Shown: piece by piece, positions 24,757 through 35,470 of the stretch
Numbering within the stretch: position 1 is the stretch's first letter
Layout of the letters: each line of letters begins with the position of its first letter
Source: Muscardinus avellanarius
Lineage: Eukaryota; Chordata; Mammalia; Rodentia; Gliridae
Reading direction: 5' to 3'
Assembly: GCA_963383645.1 (NCBI GenBank)
Contig: OY726559.1
Coordinates: 123,948,721-124,012,720, forward strand
Length of the DNA stretch: 64,000 nt
Notes under the pieces: generated by a model
Told to the model about the DNA's origin: nothing
The model's database searches: none
Seen by the model: the letters and a program-made list of their open reading frames with translations, nothing else
Made by a program: the position numbers and the translations under genes

Positions 24757-24961
24757 TGCTGCTCTTAGTACTCGGGAGGCTGAGACAGTAGGATTGCAGG
24801 TTCAAGGCCAGCCTCAGTAACTTGCTGAGATCTTCCCCAATTTAGTGAGATACTGTTTTAAATAAAAGTAAAGTGGGCTTGGGTATAGTTCAGAGGTAGA
24901 ATGGTCCTGGGTTCAAGCCCTAATACAAAAAGAAAAAAGAAAAAAAAAAAAAAAGAAAAAG
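24757..24961 (+). mobile_element. 5'-diverged dimeric SINE
   Basis: The left half lacks the usual gccgggcgtgg start and begins around cttagtactcgggaggctga. The right half (cagaggtagaatggtcctgg) and a long A-rich tail are present. Confidence 0.75.
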
Positions 24962-25584
24962 AGTCAAGTTTTCAGTCCAGAACGTAAGGAACGGGGATGT
25001 GGCTAAGCTGTGGCTGCTCTCTTCTGCCTCACTGGTCTTTTCTGCCTAGGACAGAGGAGACTGTGGCTGCCTTGGGGAAGGAAGTGTCCGCCAATCCCTG
25101 ATGCGAATCTCAGCAAATACTTTATACTCACATTTATCCTGTTCAGAGCCTGCCCCCTGGATTAGCTCCTGAGTCTTCTCCTTATTATGAATAGATTTAA
25201 AAGTAGAACAACCTTGGAGATTTATTTCATACTGTTCAGAGAGAAGGCAGCCTCCATCCTAGTGACCTCCTGTAAACCTCATCACTTCCAAAAGGTCCCA
25301 CCTCCTAACCCCCATTTCCCAGCCCCAAGCTGAGGTCTCAGGTCCAACCAGTTTCCCTCACTATTGTTTTTCACCCCCTTTGGTGACTCCATTCAACGTG
25401 GTCCTGATTTGCTGGAGGAGGAGCCTGCACTCTGCACCTTGGCTCAGCCCAGCCGGAGAAGCTGGTGGCTCAGGCTCCAGGCTGCATCCCCACAGGCTCC
25501 ATGATTTCGTCCCCCTCCACCCATCCCCCAAAGGTCACCTGGTTGCCCATCCTCACATGTCAGAGAGTCTCACTGCTCTCCGGA

Positions 25585-25995
25585 ATTAGATTCCTATCGC
25601 TATAACAAAATAGCAATAGGAATTTTAAATGTCCTTATATTTAATAAGAAAATCACAAAAAGAAAAGGCTTGTTTTGGGCTCACATTTTGAAGATTCCAG
25701 CCCATGACTGATTGGTCCCATCACTTTGGCCCCGGGGCAAGGCATCACATCATGACGGGAGGATGCGGTAGAAAAAAGGATTTTATATTCACAAGCCAGG
25801 GAGCAAAAGCACTGATGGGGCAGGGTCCCCCAGTCTCCTCCAAAGGATGCTCCAATGGCCTGAGGACCTCCAGTGGGCTCCCTCCCCTAAAGGGTCTCAC
25901 CCTCCCAATGTCACCAGTGAGGGTTGGGTACCAAGACTTTACTTAGCAGGTGGGCCTTTGGGGGACATTGAAGATCTGATAGCATCTCCCTACCT
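25585..25995 (+). repeat. Old interspersed repeat, family A
   Basis: Starts ttagattcctatcgctataacaa (family form: cattgctgtgacaaaatacc), followed by ttgttttgggctcacatttt and late ctcaccctcccaatgtcacc and gggggacattgaagatctga blocks. Confidence 0.6.
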
Positions 25996-26139
25996 TACCA
26001 TTATGCCTTTCTGTCCTCAAGAAATCGATTTATTGTCAATCCTAAAACTCAGAGGGTCTCACTACAAAGGATACCTTTCACCCAACAGCCACCACCTTGA
26101 ACATTTAAGAACAGGCTACAAAATTATCCCAAAAGGGTC

Positions 26140-26336
26140 TTTCTTAGCTTGAGCAGCTGTTACAAGATATCACAAACCAGTGTCTTAAGTTCTTAATGCT
26201 GGGAAGTCAGAGACCAAGGTTCTGGCCGATCCAGTTTTTTATTTATCATTTATTCATTTATTTACTTTTTGTTTGCTCATTTTGAGGTACTAGGGACTGA
26301 GCCCGGGGCATTCTACCTCTGAGCTATACCCCAGCC

Positions 26337-26383
<47 letters not shown>

Positions 26384-26780
26384 GAAACAGGGTTTCACTA
26401 GGTTGGGGAGACCCTTGCTAAGGCCCAATCCTGCAATCCTCCTGTCTTAGCTTCACAAGTACTGGGATTACAGGTGTGCACCACCACGCCAGCCTGATCT
26501 GATTCGTGAAGAGAGCTCTCTTCCTGGCTGATAATGGCCACCTTCTCGCTGTATCCTCTGGTGGTGAAGAAAAGAACTCTGGTCTCTCTTCTTTTCGTCA
26601 CCAAGAGAGAGAGGGTATTCATCCCATTATGAGCGTTCCATCCTCACGATCTCATCTAAGCCTAACCAAGTACAAAGGTTGGGACTTCAAGATATGAGTA
26701 GAGAAGAAGAAAACCTTCAGTCTCTAACGGTATCAGAAATCAAAAAGGACTGGCTGCCTCTTTCCCCTGGGGGAAGAAAT
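26140..26780 (+). repeat. Old interspersed repeat, family B, split by a SINE
   Basis: Left part 26140-26225 (gagcagctgttacaagatat, tgctgggaagtcagagacca) and right part 26496-26780 (gagagctctcttcctggctg, ccaccttctcgctgtatcct) read as one old repeat interrupted by the minus-strand SINE at 26277-26495. Confidence 0.55.
26277..26495 (-). mobile_element. Dimeric SINE, minus strand, (TTTA)n in linker
   Basis: Right half (aggtactagggactgagccc), then about 45 bp of ttta units (26338-26382) at the linker position, then the left half ending ccaccacgccagcct. Confidence 0.82.
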
Positions 26781-27249
26781 CTGTCTTCTTCCAAAGCTGA
26801 CATGGTGGATTTTAAGCCTCTCCCAGTGTGGAACAATACAGGAAACAAGCACACAACACAAGTTAAATCTTCAGCGAGGTGGACGCTGAGCATCTCCATG
26901 AGCTAGACTGGTAGGGCCCAGGGGCTTATCTTCCCCATTTCTGCACAGATGGCTCTCCCTTACGGTGCAGTGTGTGCTGCAGAGGATCCCGGGAAGACGG
27001 AAGTGCATGCAAACTCTGCTCGGGTTTTCACAGAAGCTGAATCTCAGTGTTAAACCAGCTTTGATGTCATTCTACCCATCTTACCCCAACTCGATACTTT
27101 AATCCCCTCTTTATTTTTGCCAATAGTTATTCAGCTTATTTTTAAATGTCCGGTACCAGAACACTCACTGATCTCTAAGTAAGTTCTCATCCACTCATTT
27201 GCTTGCTGGATTCTGAACACACATAAACACATCCAGGTTTTAGAGAAGT

Positions 27250-27395
27250 GGCAAGAATAGTATTGCAGAAGCCTAGACTTCAGTGTTGAATGGACCTTAA
27301 ATCCCAGTTCTGTCACCTTTTGTCTAGGTTTAAAGAAATATTTTAACGTGTTTGAGCTCCAATAGAATCCTCTATTAAAGAAAGAGGGAGGATAT
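27250..27395 (+). repeat. MIR, plus strand
   Basis: The order tagacttcagtgttgaatgg, aaatcccagttctgtcacct, tagaatcctctattaaagaa resembles MIR. Confidence 0.55.
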
Positions 27396-27679
27396 CTACT
27401 TCCTGGATTATGAGGTACATTTATTAATGACAGAAGCGTGGAGCACGGAGGCCTTGGTCCACGATGGCCCCTCTCCGCTTCCTGAGCAGGCTTCCCCTCT
27501 ACCTGTCACTGGATAGCGGGACTGATGATTTGGGCTAATACTGAAATACTGTAGCCAATATGCTATTGGTGAAAGCACCACAAGAAGCCAGAAAGGAGTG
27601 ATGATGTTGAAAATGAACATCCCTTGCCTGGCGAGTGGACTCAGAAATTCATGACAATAATTGACGTCGTCACTTTGTG

Positions 27680-27775
27680 AATTACTCAAGGGCATGGACC
27701 TTGTTCTATTTATCCCATAGAATCTACCACAGGTCTTTGTGCACAGCAGAAACTCTATTTCTAAATTGAATTTGT
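27680..27775 (+). repeat. L2-like fragment (tentative)
   Basis: caagggcatggaccttgttc followed by a cacagcagaaactctatttc segment resembles the L2 3' end. Confidence 0.35.
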
Positions 27776-28411
27776 TTTCTGTTATATATTTAATTTCAGA
27801 AGTGTATAAAATCATGGCAAAAATACAAATAATATTTGGATGTCAGTTACCTTTGGGTTTCCAGTGCCTACATAGGAATGTAAGCCTTGTTTTTGTACTT
27901 TAACAGTAAAAGGGAAAGTTTATATTCTCCAAGACTGGCTGTAACCCTGAGGGCTACTGCACTAATAATTACACAATACATATTGGTCAAATTTTTGTAA
28001 AATTCAGATTTTTTAAATTTAGATGCATGACTGAAATACATTTCTCTCTTTAGAAGACTGGAGTATTTGAAAGGTTTATTTCTAGTTACCCTCATATTCC
28101 TAATCCCTGGCTCAGTGCCTGGGAGCATTTCATGGTGGATAGAGCTGTGGATTTCAGAGTTTCTATTCTATGTTGGGTATGTTTGCTGAAAAATAGAATT
28201 AATGAAAGAATTTAGAATTGAATTTAAAGATCTAGTGTATGTATTATTTACTTTCAATAATTAAATATTTATATTCTCATTTATAATTTAATACTATATT
28301 CTGTCTGGTTCACTGGGTTATTATTTAAGGTAGCAGCAGAATATAAATTACTTCAAAATCATGGACATAAGTCTTTCTCTGTCAATGATTTGGTACAAAT
28401 CAACATATAGC
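27776..28411. other. AT-rich unique sequence
   Basis: No gene or clear repeat. Confidence 0.5.
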
Positions 28412-28639
28412 AATGAGTTTGTTTTTGTTTTTGTTTTTGTTTTGTTTGTTTGTTTGTGGTACTAGGGTTCCTGGAAACCCTTCTACCTCCAGGCTACACT
28501 CCCAGACCTATTTTTATATATATTTTTAAATTTGGAAACAGGGTCTCTTAAGCCAGCACAGCTGGCTTTGAACCAACGCGATCCTCCTGTCTCTGCCTTC
28601 CAAGCACCGGGATTACAAGCGTGCGCCACCACGCCCGGC
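28412..28639 (-). mobile_element. Dimeric SINE, minus strand, young type
   Basis: A (GTTTTT)n/(GTTT)n tail at 28418-28457, then a complete minus-strand dimer ending gccaccacgcccggct. tagcaatga occurs on both sides (near 28408 and at 28640), giving the target duplication. Confidence 0.9.
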
Positions 28640-28728
28640 TAGCAATGAATTTTAACCACCACACAAATAACCTTTTCCAAGAGATAGCTTATAAATTTTG
28701 CTGTTACAAGCTTAAGAATCACCCAAAG

Positions 28729-28936
28729 CCAGGCACGGTGGTGCACACCTATAATCCCAGTACTTGGGAGGCTGAGATAGGAGGATTGCAGGTTCAAGGA
28801 CAGCCTCCGCAAGTAATGGGACTGTCATCAACCTAAGGAGACCCCGTTTCAAAAAATAAAAAATAAAATAGGTCTGGGGGTGTAACTCAGAGGTAGAATG
28901 CCTCTGGGTTAAATCCCTAGTACTACAAAAAAAAAA
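28729..28936 (+). mobile_element. Dimeric SINE
   Basis: Older-type copy from gccaggcacggtggtgcaca to ccctagtactac plus A tail, lying 90 bp downstream of a minus-strand SINE. Confidence 0.85.
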
Positions 28937-29064
28937 AAAACTGAATCTAATAAATGCAATTAAAGCATGCTTTAAAAAGTTAATTAGAAAGAAACACATG
29001 TTAGAAGCAGAATAGTTGGCCAGCAGTCTCCCTGTTAGCACTGCACTCTGTCGTTGTCTTCTTA

Positions 29065-29175
29065 ATCTCTATGTACCCTCTCTCTACCCCATTAACCCAT
29101 CAGCTCCACGGAGGGCAGACCTTTCTTTCTTCCCCGTGGCACCCTAGATCTTAGCATAGCGCCTGGCCCTCCAAA
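29065..29175 (+). repeat. L2/MIR-like fragment (tentative)
   Basis: cagctccacggagggcagac followed by ccctagatcttagcatagcg and cctggccctcc resembles an L2 3' end. Confidence 0.4.
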
Positions 29176-29318
29176 CATGTTGGGGTTTCTAGAAAAGCCT
29201 AGATGTTCTCCTCTTACCCCCTTCAGATTCTAAGTCATGGAGGAATAGCCCACCCTGCAATCAGTCCATCAGGTTTCTCAATGAGCTGGGGGAGGGAAAG
29301 TTTGTGCTTAGAGCAAAC

Positions 29319-29364
29319 ACTCAGCTTGGTTGCACTCAGCTTGGTTGCACTCAGCTTGGTTGCA
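29319..29364. repeat. Three tandem copies of a 15-bp unit
   Basis: The unit cactcagcttggttg is repeated three times without change. Confidence 0.9.
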
Positions 29365-29736
29365 CGGAGGCGGTGACCTCAAGTGTGCCAAAGTACTGTC
29401 ACCTGCAGGAAATCATGGCCCCTTCCTCCCAAGAAACTGCAAAAGGCCTGAGACTTTCGCCAATTTGCAAACCAACAAGCTAGTAGCCGTCTGTTTTGCA
29501 GATGCTGGCAGAAGATGAGACTCCCGGGTCAGAGAAAAATGACTTTATCACTCGCAGTGAACGCAGGGGCTCAGAAGTCAGCACGGTGTTCACGATGAGT
29601 TCCCACAACCTCCCCCACAAGTCCCCTGAAGACAGCACAGACGGTCTTCAACATGCAGAGAGTTGCACTGTGGGAGAAGAAGTCTGCTGGGGCCGTTCAC
29701 TTGTGTGTATGGGGAGCACATCTGAGAATGCCCCCT

Positions 29737-29877
29737 TTTTAACTTTATATTTTGAAACAGGGTCTTGCTGAATTGCTGAGGGCCTCTCTCATTGCCAAAG
29801 CTGACCTCGAACCTGCGACCTCCTGTCTCAGCCTCCCATGTACTGGGTTAACTGGTGGTTGCCACAGCACTGGGCTA
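29737..29877 (-). mobile_element. SINE left half, minus strand
   Basis: ttgaaacagggtcttgctga through cagcctcccatgtactgggt; the ID-like half is missing. Confidence 0.7.
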
Positions 29878-30374
29878 AGCCTGTTCTTTATACAGAGAAA
29901 GATGTACTTCCTCCTGTCTCTGCCACTGCCTCCCTGAGGGTGTTCTGGATGAACAGCACGCAGACTCTTGTATCCGTGGCACATTCTGGAGGGACACAGA
30001 GAGATGCTCGGGACCCTCAGAGATCACCTCTCCAACACCAGTCGGCTCAGGCCCGCTTTTCCCCACAGAAGAGATACTGAGCAAGAGTTATTCCAAGCCG
30101 CTCTCCTGGGGAACAGAGCAACGATCCCCTTAGGAGGAGACACACCCCAGTATCTTCCTCACTCAAATCGCTGGAGTTAGCAAGCTGACTAACAGGGTTA
30201 TGGCTGCCCCTCTGTGGGCAGGGGAGCAGCGGCTCATCCTGCTCCCACATCTTTCAGGATATGTCCAAATCCACTCTTGTTCCTTGGTATTATTAACCTA
30301 CTGAGACTGCTTGTGTGCAGATCTAATTTTGCCTGCTGTAACGGTTAGCTTTTATTTTACTAGTTTATTTTGTT

Positions 30375-30558
30375 TTATTTATTGGTACTGGGGATTGAAA
30401 CCTAGGAGAGACTACACCTCCAGCCCTTTTTATTTTTTTATGTTGACACAGGGTCTTGCTGAGTTGCCGAGGGCCTTTCTAAGTTGCTGAGGCTGGCCTC
30501 AGTGATCCTCCAGTCTCAGCCTCCCAAGTACTGGGAGTACAGGCATGCGCCGTTACGA
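30375..30558 (-). mobile_element. Dimeric SINE, minus strand, truncated at its 5' end
   Basis: Right half, linker and left half are present, but the element stops at gcatgcgcc (about 30551). A related stretch (aatactggtacatgcaccac) appears at 31200. Confidence 0.75.
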
Positions 30559-31190
30559 TTTGGACTGTTATAGTTTGGGAGAACTGTCCCTGGGGACCTT
30601 TGTTAGGCTCCCCAAGGCAATTCCCATAAAACCGCAGGTTCTTGTCCTGAGCTAAGGATAGATATGCAATAGCCCAGATTCTTGCTGAAAATTTAAAGGA
30701 GTGTATTAAAAAGATAGAAATACAGAAGAGTTACAGCCCCACGCCATTCAGGAGTGGCATGGAGGGGGATTTGAACAAATTCACCCAGGATTTCTGGACA
30801 CATAGTATTCTTATAGCCATTCTCCTAACCCATTACCCATACAGCTCTGCCCCCCTCTAAGGCCAGTCTTTTGATGTGTGGGATTCCTTCCTGCAGGTCT
30901 GTCCTGTTTCCCTAAGCCCCAGAGTGTGTTAACTGATCATCCTTATGGCATCCTCTCATGATTATTGAAGTCTGGGGTCTCCTGAAGGTTTATGGCATCC
31001 CTCCACTTCCTTGGAAATCTTATCTTTATCATGGAAAAGGCCCTGAAACTATCTCTGTTGTCTTGCTAATGTCCCTTGGTGGCTGGAATCCTGCAGCCCC
31101 TTTCTCTGAAGCTCCTGGCTTCTTTACTACCAAAGATATATTTGAAAAATTGAAAATCTTCCCAGGACTGGTACATCAATACATTTTGAA
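30559..31190. other. Unclassified 0.6-kb segment next to a truncated SINE
   Basis: A non-SINE segment starting near tgttatagtttgggagaact. The start is reminiscent of MaLR-type LTRs but I could not define an LTR end. It holds a 93-codon open frame (30958-31239, plus) without recognisable similarity. Confidence 0.35.
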
Positions 31191-31227
31191 GCCTCTTCCC
31201 AATACTGGTACATGCACCACCACACCT

Positions 31228-31590
31228 AGAGATTGTTAAATTTATGTGTCAGCTTGGCTAAACTATAGCACCCAGTCATTTAATCAAATACTAAGTAGAT
31301 ATCTGTAGATATTGGTTAACCTTTACTGTTAGTTGACTTTTAAGTAAAAGAGATTACCCTTGATAATGTAAGTGCGTGGGCCTCATCCAATCAGTTGAAA
31401 GGCCTAAAGCACAAAACTAAAGTTTCTCTGAGGAAGAAGAAATTGTCCACAAAGGCTGCAACATCGGGTCGTGCCTGGAACCTGACCACTGGCCTGCCCT
31501 CCACGCCTCAGACCTGCCAGCCCACTGCAGGAGCCAACGCCTTGAAATACCTCCTGCTTTCTGATCTTGACAGAACGCTGCCAGATACAG
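31228..31590 (-). repeat. Old interspersed repeat, family C (minus copy)
   Basis: tgtgtcagcttggctaaact, then a tgggcctcatccaatcagtt block, matching the reverse complement of 7015-7495. Confidence 0.55.
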
Positions 31591-32740
31591 CCACATATCA
31601 GACACAGTTCAGGACAAGATAGACTGTCACATTGTGTCTCAGCCTAACTTTATTGCATTATCTAGTCCCATGTACAACTCACTAAAACCAGCATATAGCA
31701 CTACCTCTCAACTCCCTGCAAACTTCACATGCTCTCAGGACTCTGAATATCTTAGAGAATCGAACAAATTCCTCATTGAACAACTGACAACTTTCATTGG
31801 ACAACTGATATTGAACGGCAAAGGAAAGGAGCCTCAAAAGCACTGTGCAGAAGCGCATAAATCACTTACGATCAATTCCGATGACTTCCGATGTGAGAAT
31901 CATTTCAGTAATAAAACTGGGAAAAGACTGAAGGATTGTGTCTCTTAATCTTACACTCCCAGAAACTATTATTAGATATGTCCAGGGCAACAGTAGATTA
32001 TGAATTTATTTGAAGAACCATTTAATTCCTCCAAACTATCAGGACTGAAGTGGAATTTATAAGTAGAACCGGACAGAAGATTTGTCACTTGCCAGAGTTA
32101 CTCAGTAAGCTGAGACATATGGCTGGTTTTTCTCCCATTAATGAATCATTCCATACTTGAAAAGTCATCACTTCTTCAGAATCGCACTTATCCGAGAGAA
32201 ACAGGATAGAGGAGCTGTGATTTTTCTTCCTTCCGTATTCCACATCTCCTCCAATGAAAAAAATCCTCTACCTTTTATAATAAAGAATGTTTCTATTTTC
32301 CCTCCTCCTCGCCCCCCAAAAGAAAACCACAAGTTTTGCTGAAAATTAAATTGCTATATGTTTCCCAATTTAGTACATACTCGTCCAAATACCAACTGTG
32401 ACTGCTAAGTGGGCTATGAGATCATGAGGTACAGACATACTAAGATGCTTCCCCGGCTCCCAGACATGTCTAAAGCAGCAGTTCTCCACCAGAGCAACTT
32501 CCCCCTCCCCGTGCCAGGGACATTGGCAATATCTAGACACATTTGGATTGTCATGACTGGACGCTGTGGGTGCTGGCTGCATCCAGAGGGCAGTTGTCAG
32601 GATTCTGATAAATATTCTATAGTGCACAGAACAGTCCTTACGACATAAAATTATCCCCCAAATTGCCCATGGTACTGAGATTGAGAAATCTCGATCTAGA
32701 ATTATACTAGACCTATAAGAAATGCTTTAAAAAGCTTGTT
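31591..32740. other. Unique sequence
   Basis: Holds a 104-codon open frame at 31634-31948 (plus) of mixed composition and without recognisable similarity; nothing else detected. Confidence 0.4.
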
Positions 32741-32862
32741 AGCAGGTACAGTGGTACATGCCTGTAACCCCAGCCATTCTGTAGGCTAAGACAGGAGGAT
32801 TGCAAGTTCAAGGCCAGCCTGGTCAATATAACAAGATCCTATCTTAAAATCAAATAAAATAT
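32741..32862 (+). mobile_element. Monomeric B1-like SINE
   Basis: Only a B1-like left half (agcaggtacagtggtacatg to caagatcctatcttaaaatc); no ID-like half follows the A-rich tail. Confidence 0.7.
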
Positions 32863-33071
32863 TTGCTGATGGCATACAACTGGCTTGTGTTCACACTAAG
32901 ACAAAGGAGAGCTCAAAGCAGGTGCAGCAGTTGGGGGAGTCATGGAAGTGAGGGGGTGGACAGATTGAGCCCAGAGAAGAGAAGCTAATGGGTCTATGAT
33001 GACTGCTGCCAAATATCTGAAGGGCTGGCAGTGTGCATAGTGGATGAAATGTGTTTCATGTATAAGTGTGT

Positions 33072-33690
33072 TAGTTAGCTTTGTGTCACGACCAAAATAT
33101 CCAACAAGGACAACTTAGAAGAGAAAAAGCTGATTTGGGCTCCTGGTTTCAAAGGTTCAGTCCATGGTCAGCTGGCTCCACAGCAGAAATATCATGGTGG
33201 CCAGGCATGGTGAAGGGAGACTGCTCGGCTTATGGCAGTCAGGAAGAGCGAGAGAGCGTGAGCCTATGGGAGACCAGGGACATCCCAAGGCCACGCCCCA
33301 ACCACCTACTTCAAGAAGGGACAGAGAGCTTGAGCCTATCGGAGACCAGCAACATCCCAAGGCTATGCCCCAATCACCTACTTCCTCAGGAAGAGCAAGA
33401 GAGCGTGAGCCTATCGGAGACCAGGGACATCCCAAGGCCACGCCCCAATCACCTACTTCAAGAAGAGCCAGAGAGCTTGAGCCTATCGGAGACCAGGGAC
33501 ATCCTAAGGCCACGCCCCAATCACCTACTTCCTCCAACCGTAACACACCCGCCTAGTCACCACCCAATAAATCCACTCCAATTATGAATCCATCAAGCAG
33601 ATTATCTACTGAAGAACTTAGAGCTTTCATTTAATCATTTCACCTTTGAACACTGCTGCACTGATTAACACATAGACTTTTGGAAGATCA
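33072..33690 (+). repeat. Old interspersed repeat, family A, with internal tandem expansion
   Basis: Family A copy (ttagttagctttgtgtcacg, aggttcagtccatggtcagc, atcatggtgg). Its middle, at 33244-33533, is expanded into four 72/75-bp repeats. The distal part resumes at about 33535 with ccaccc/aataaatccactcc. Confidence 0.65.
33244..33533. repeat. Minisatellite, four units of 72/75 bp
   Basis: The motif agcctat recurs at 33261, 33333, 33408 and 33480 (spacing 72, 75, 72). Units 1 and 3 share gagagcgtg and units 2 and 4 share gagagcttg, so the array is a 147-bp dimer duplicated once. All spacings are multiples of three, which keeps long frames open on both strands. Confidence 0.95.
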
Positions 33691-33739
33691 TTGTAGATCC
33701 AAACCATAATAAAGAGTAAGATTCAAAGAGTGGGTTTTA

Positions 33740-33936
33740 GCCGGGCGTGGTGACGCACTCTTGCAATTCCCGCGCTTGGGAGGCGGAGACAGGAGGATCG
33801 CGCTGGTTCGAAGCCAGCCGAGCTGCCTTAAGAGACCCAGTTTCCAAATAAAAAAGTATAATAATAGGTCTGGGAATGTAGCCCGGAGGTAGAAGGGTTT
33901 CCAGGAACCCCAGTACCACCAAAAAAAAAAAAAAAA
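33740..33936 (+). mobile_element. Dimeric SINE, young type, with target duplication
   Basis: Complete copy flanked by the direct repeat agagtgggtttta (about 33726-33738 and 33937-33949). Confidence 0.92.
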
Positions 33937-34782
33937 GAGTGGGTTTTACTGTGTCTCTGCTACTTGAAACAGTCCCAAAATGCACTTCAGTGTCAGGAAG
34001 TCATGAGCTGAGCCCCCATCCTTAGAGTTACGCAGGCAGAGCTGAAAGAGCGTGGTATGCGGACACAGTGATGATTTCAACGTTTAAGTGATTTCCAATT
34101 ATGTAGACCCCAGGCTTAACCTGCCTGTCTGGAGAGGAAGCGTGTGTAGATCTGGCCCCTTTTCTTCACTTCTCCAGTCTTGATTCCACCTCCAAATAGT
34201 TCTTACAAATTCTCAGTGGCCAAATAGAACACTGTGTTAAGAAGGTTTTCAAGACTGTGTAATATGATAGAACAGCTATGTCTGCTAAGGACAAAGGAAA
34301 GAAATAAAAGACACCCATTTTTCCTTCCACAGGGAGCCTGATCTTTAAATTGAATAATTTAAATTGTTTCAAAGACCATTTTAACCCAGAAAAAAACCTG
34401 AGTTACTTTTAATTGGCAAATCTTAAGTTGTATATATCATGGTAGAGACAGAACTGTCTTTGCAGCTCTGAGCACAGACTCCTCAGCATCCCCACCACCT
34501 CCCTCCCTCACAGGCACACTGTATGCACCAGAGCGGTCAACTGCAAGAAACTGACGGTGGAAGCTAGCTCAGAAGACCTCTAAGAACACAGGAAAGGAAG
34601 GGGACGGATGGCTGGGTGAGCACAAACCATGAGCATGTGGGAGGAAAGAATGAGAGGGTGGTTACATCCCTAATAACTAGCCTATTGGTGGCTGCTTCTC
34701 GGGCATTTCGCATCCCCACTAATCCAAGTGTGGCCCAGAGACCAGCAGGAACCACCTGAGCTCATTAGAAACCCAGAATATT

Positions 34783-35253
34783 AGCCAGGCATGGTGGCGC
34801 ACACTTGTCATCCCAGTACTTGGGAGGCTGACACAGAAAGATCGCGGGTTCGCAGACAGCCTCAGCTATTTAGTGAGGCCCTCTGCAACTTAGTGAGAAA
34901 ACTATTTTTAAAATAAAGAATACAAAAACCAAGCCGGGCGTGGTGGCGCACACTTGTAATCCCAGCATTTAGGAGGCTGAGACCAGAGGATCACGGTTCG
35001 TCGACAGCCTCAGCTACTTAGTGAGGCCCTCTGCAACTCAGTGAGACCCAGTTTCAAAATAAAGAATTTAAAAAATAAATGGCAAGGGGTGTAGCTCAGA
35101 GGTTGAATGCCCCTGGGTTCCATCCCCAGACCCACACAAAAAAATAAATAAGTAAAAATAAAAATAAAGAATACAAAAATCAAATAGGGCTAAGGTATAG
35201 CTCAGAGGTAGAATGTTTCTGGGTTCAATCCCTAGTACTTCCAAAAACAAAAA
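34783..35253 (+). mobile_element. Older SINE split by a younger SINE
   Basis: Left half at 34783-34910 and right half at about 35184-35253 (gggctaaggtatagctcaga). The linker carries an insert with a direct repeat: aaataaagaatacaaaaa occurs before (about 34911) and after (about 35162). Confidence 0.88.
34933..35160 (+). mobile_element. SINE nested in the linker of an older SINE
   Basis: Complete dimer of the 'ctcagctacttagtgaggcc' subfamily ending ccatccccagacccac, with an A-rich tail, inside 34783-35253. Confidence 0.9.
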
Positions 35254-35384
35254 AGAAGAAGAAATGCAGAATATTAGGCCACATGTTAGTCCCAGGTGGT
35301 TTGTGCAAAGAGTCGAGTTTGAAAGGTGCTGTATTACACGATTTAACACAACTGAATACAACAACTATACTGGCTTAAGAATAT

Positions 35385-35470
35385 TTTCCCATTTTGCAGA
35401 TGAGAAAGCTGAGAATCGGCCAAGTTTGCCTATCTAGTAAGTGGGAGAACCAAGAAGACAACTCAAGCAA
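35385..35470 (-). repeat. MIR fragment, minus strand
   Basis: attttgcagatgagaaagct followed by tatctagtaagtgggagaac is the reverse of the MIR core. Confidence 0.65.

Noticed and set aside
28861..28925. tRNA-like sequence with A-box and B-box motifs
   Set aside because: It is the ID-like right half of a SINE; the same applies to every other such match in the window.
29319..29364. Possible CRISPR-like repeat
   Set aside because: Three directly adjacent copies with no spacers in a mammalian genome; simple tandem repeat.
33081..33587. Repetitive 168-codon frame resembling a structural protein
   Set aside because: It is the translation of a tandemly expanded interspersed repeat; the other frames are open for the same reason.
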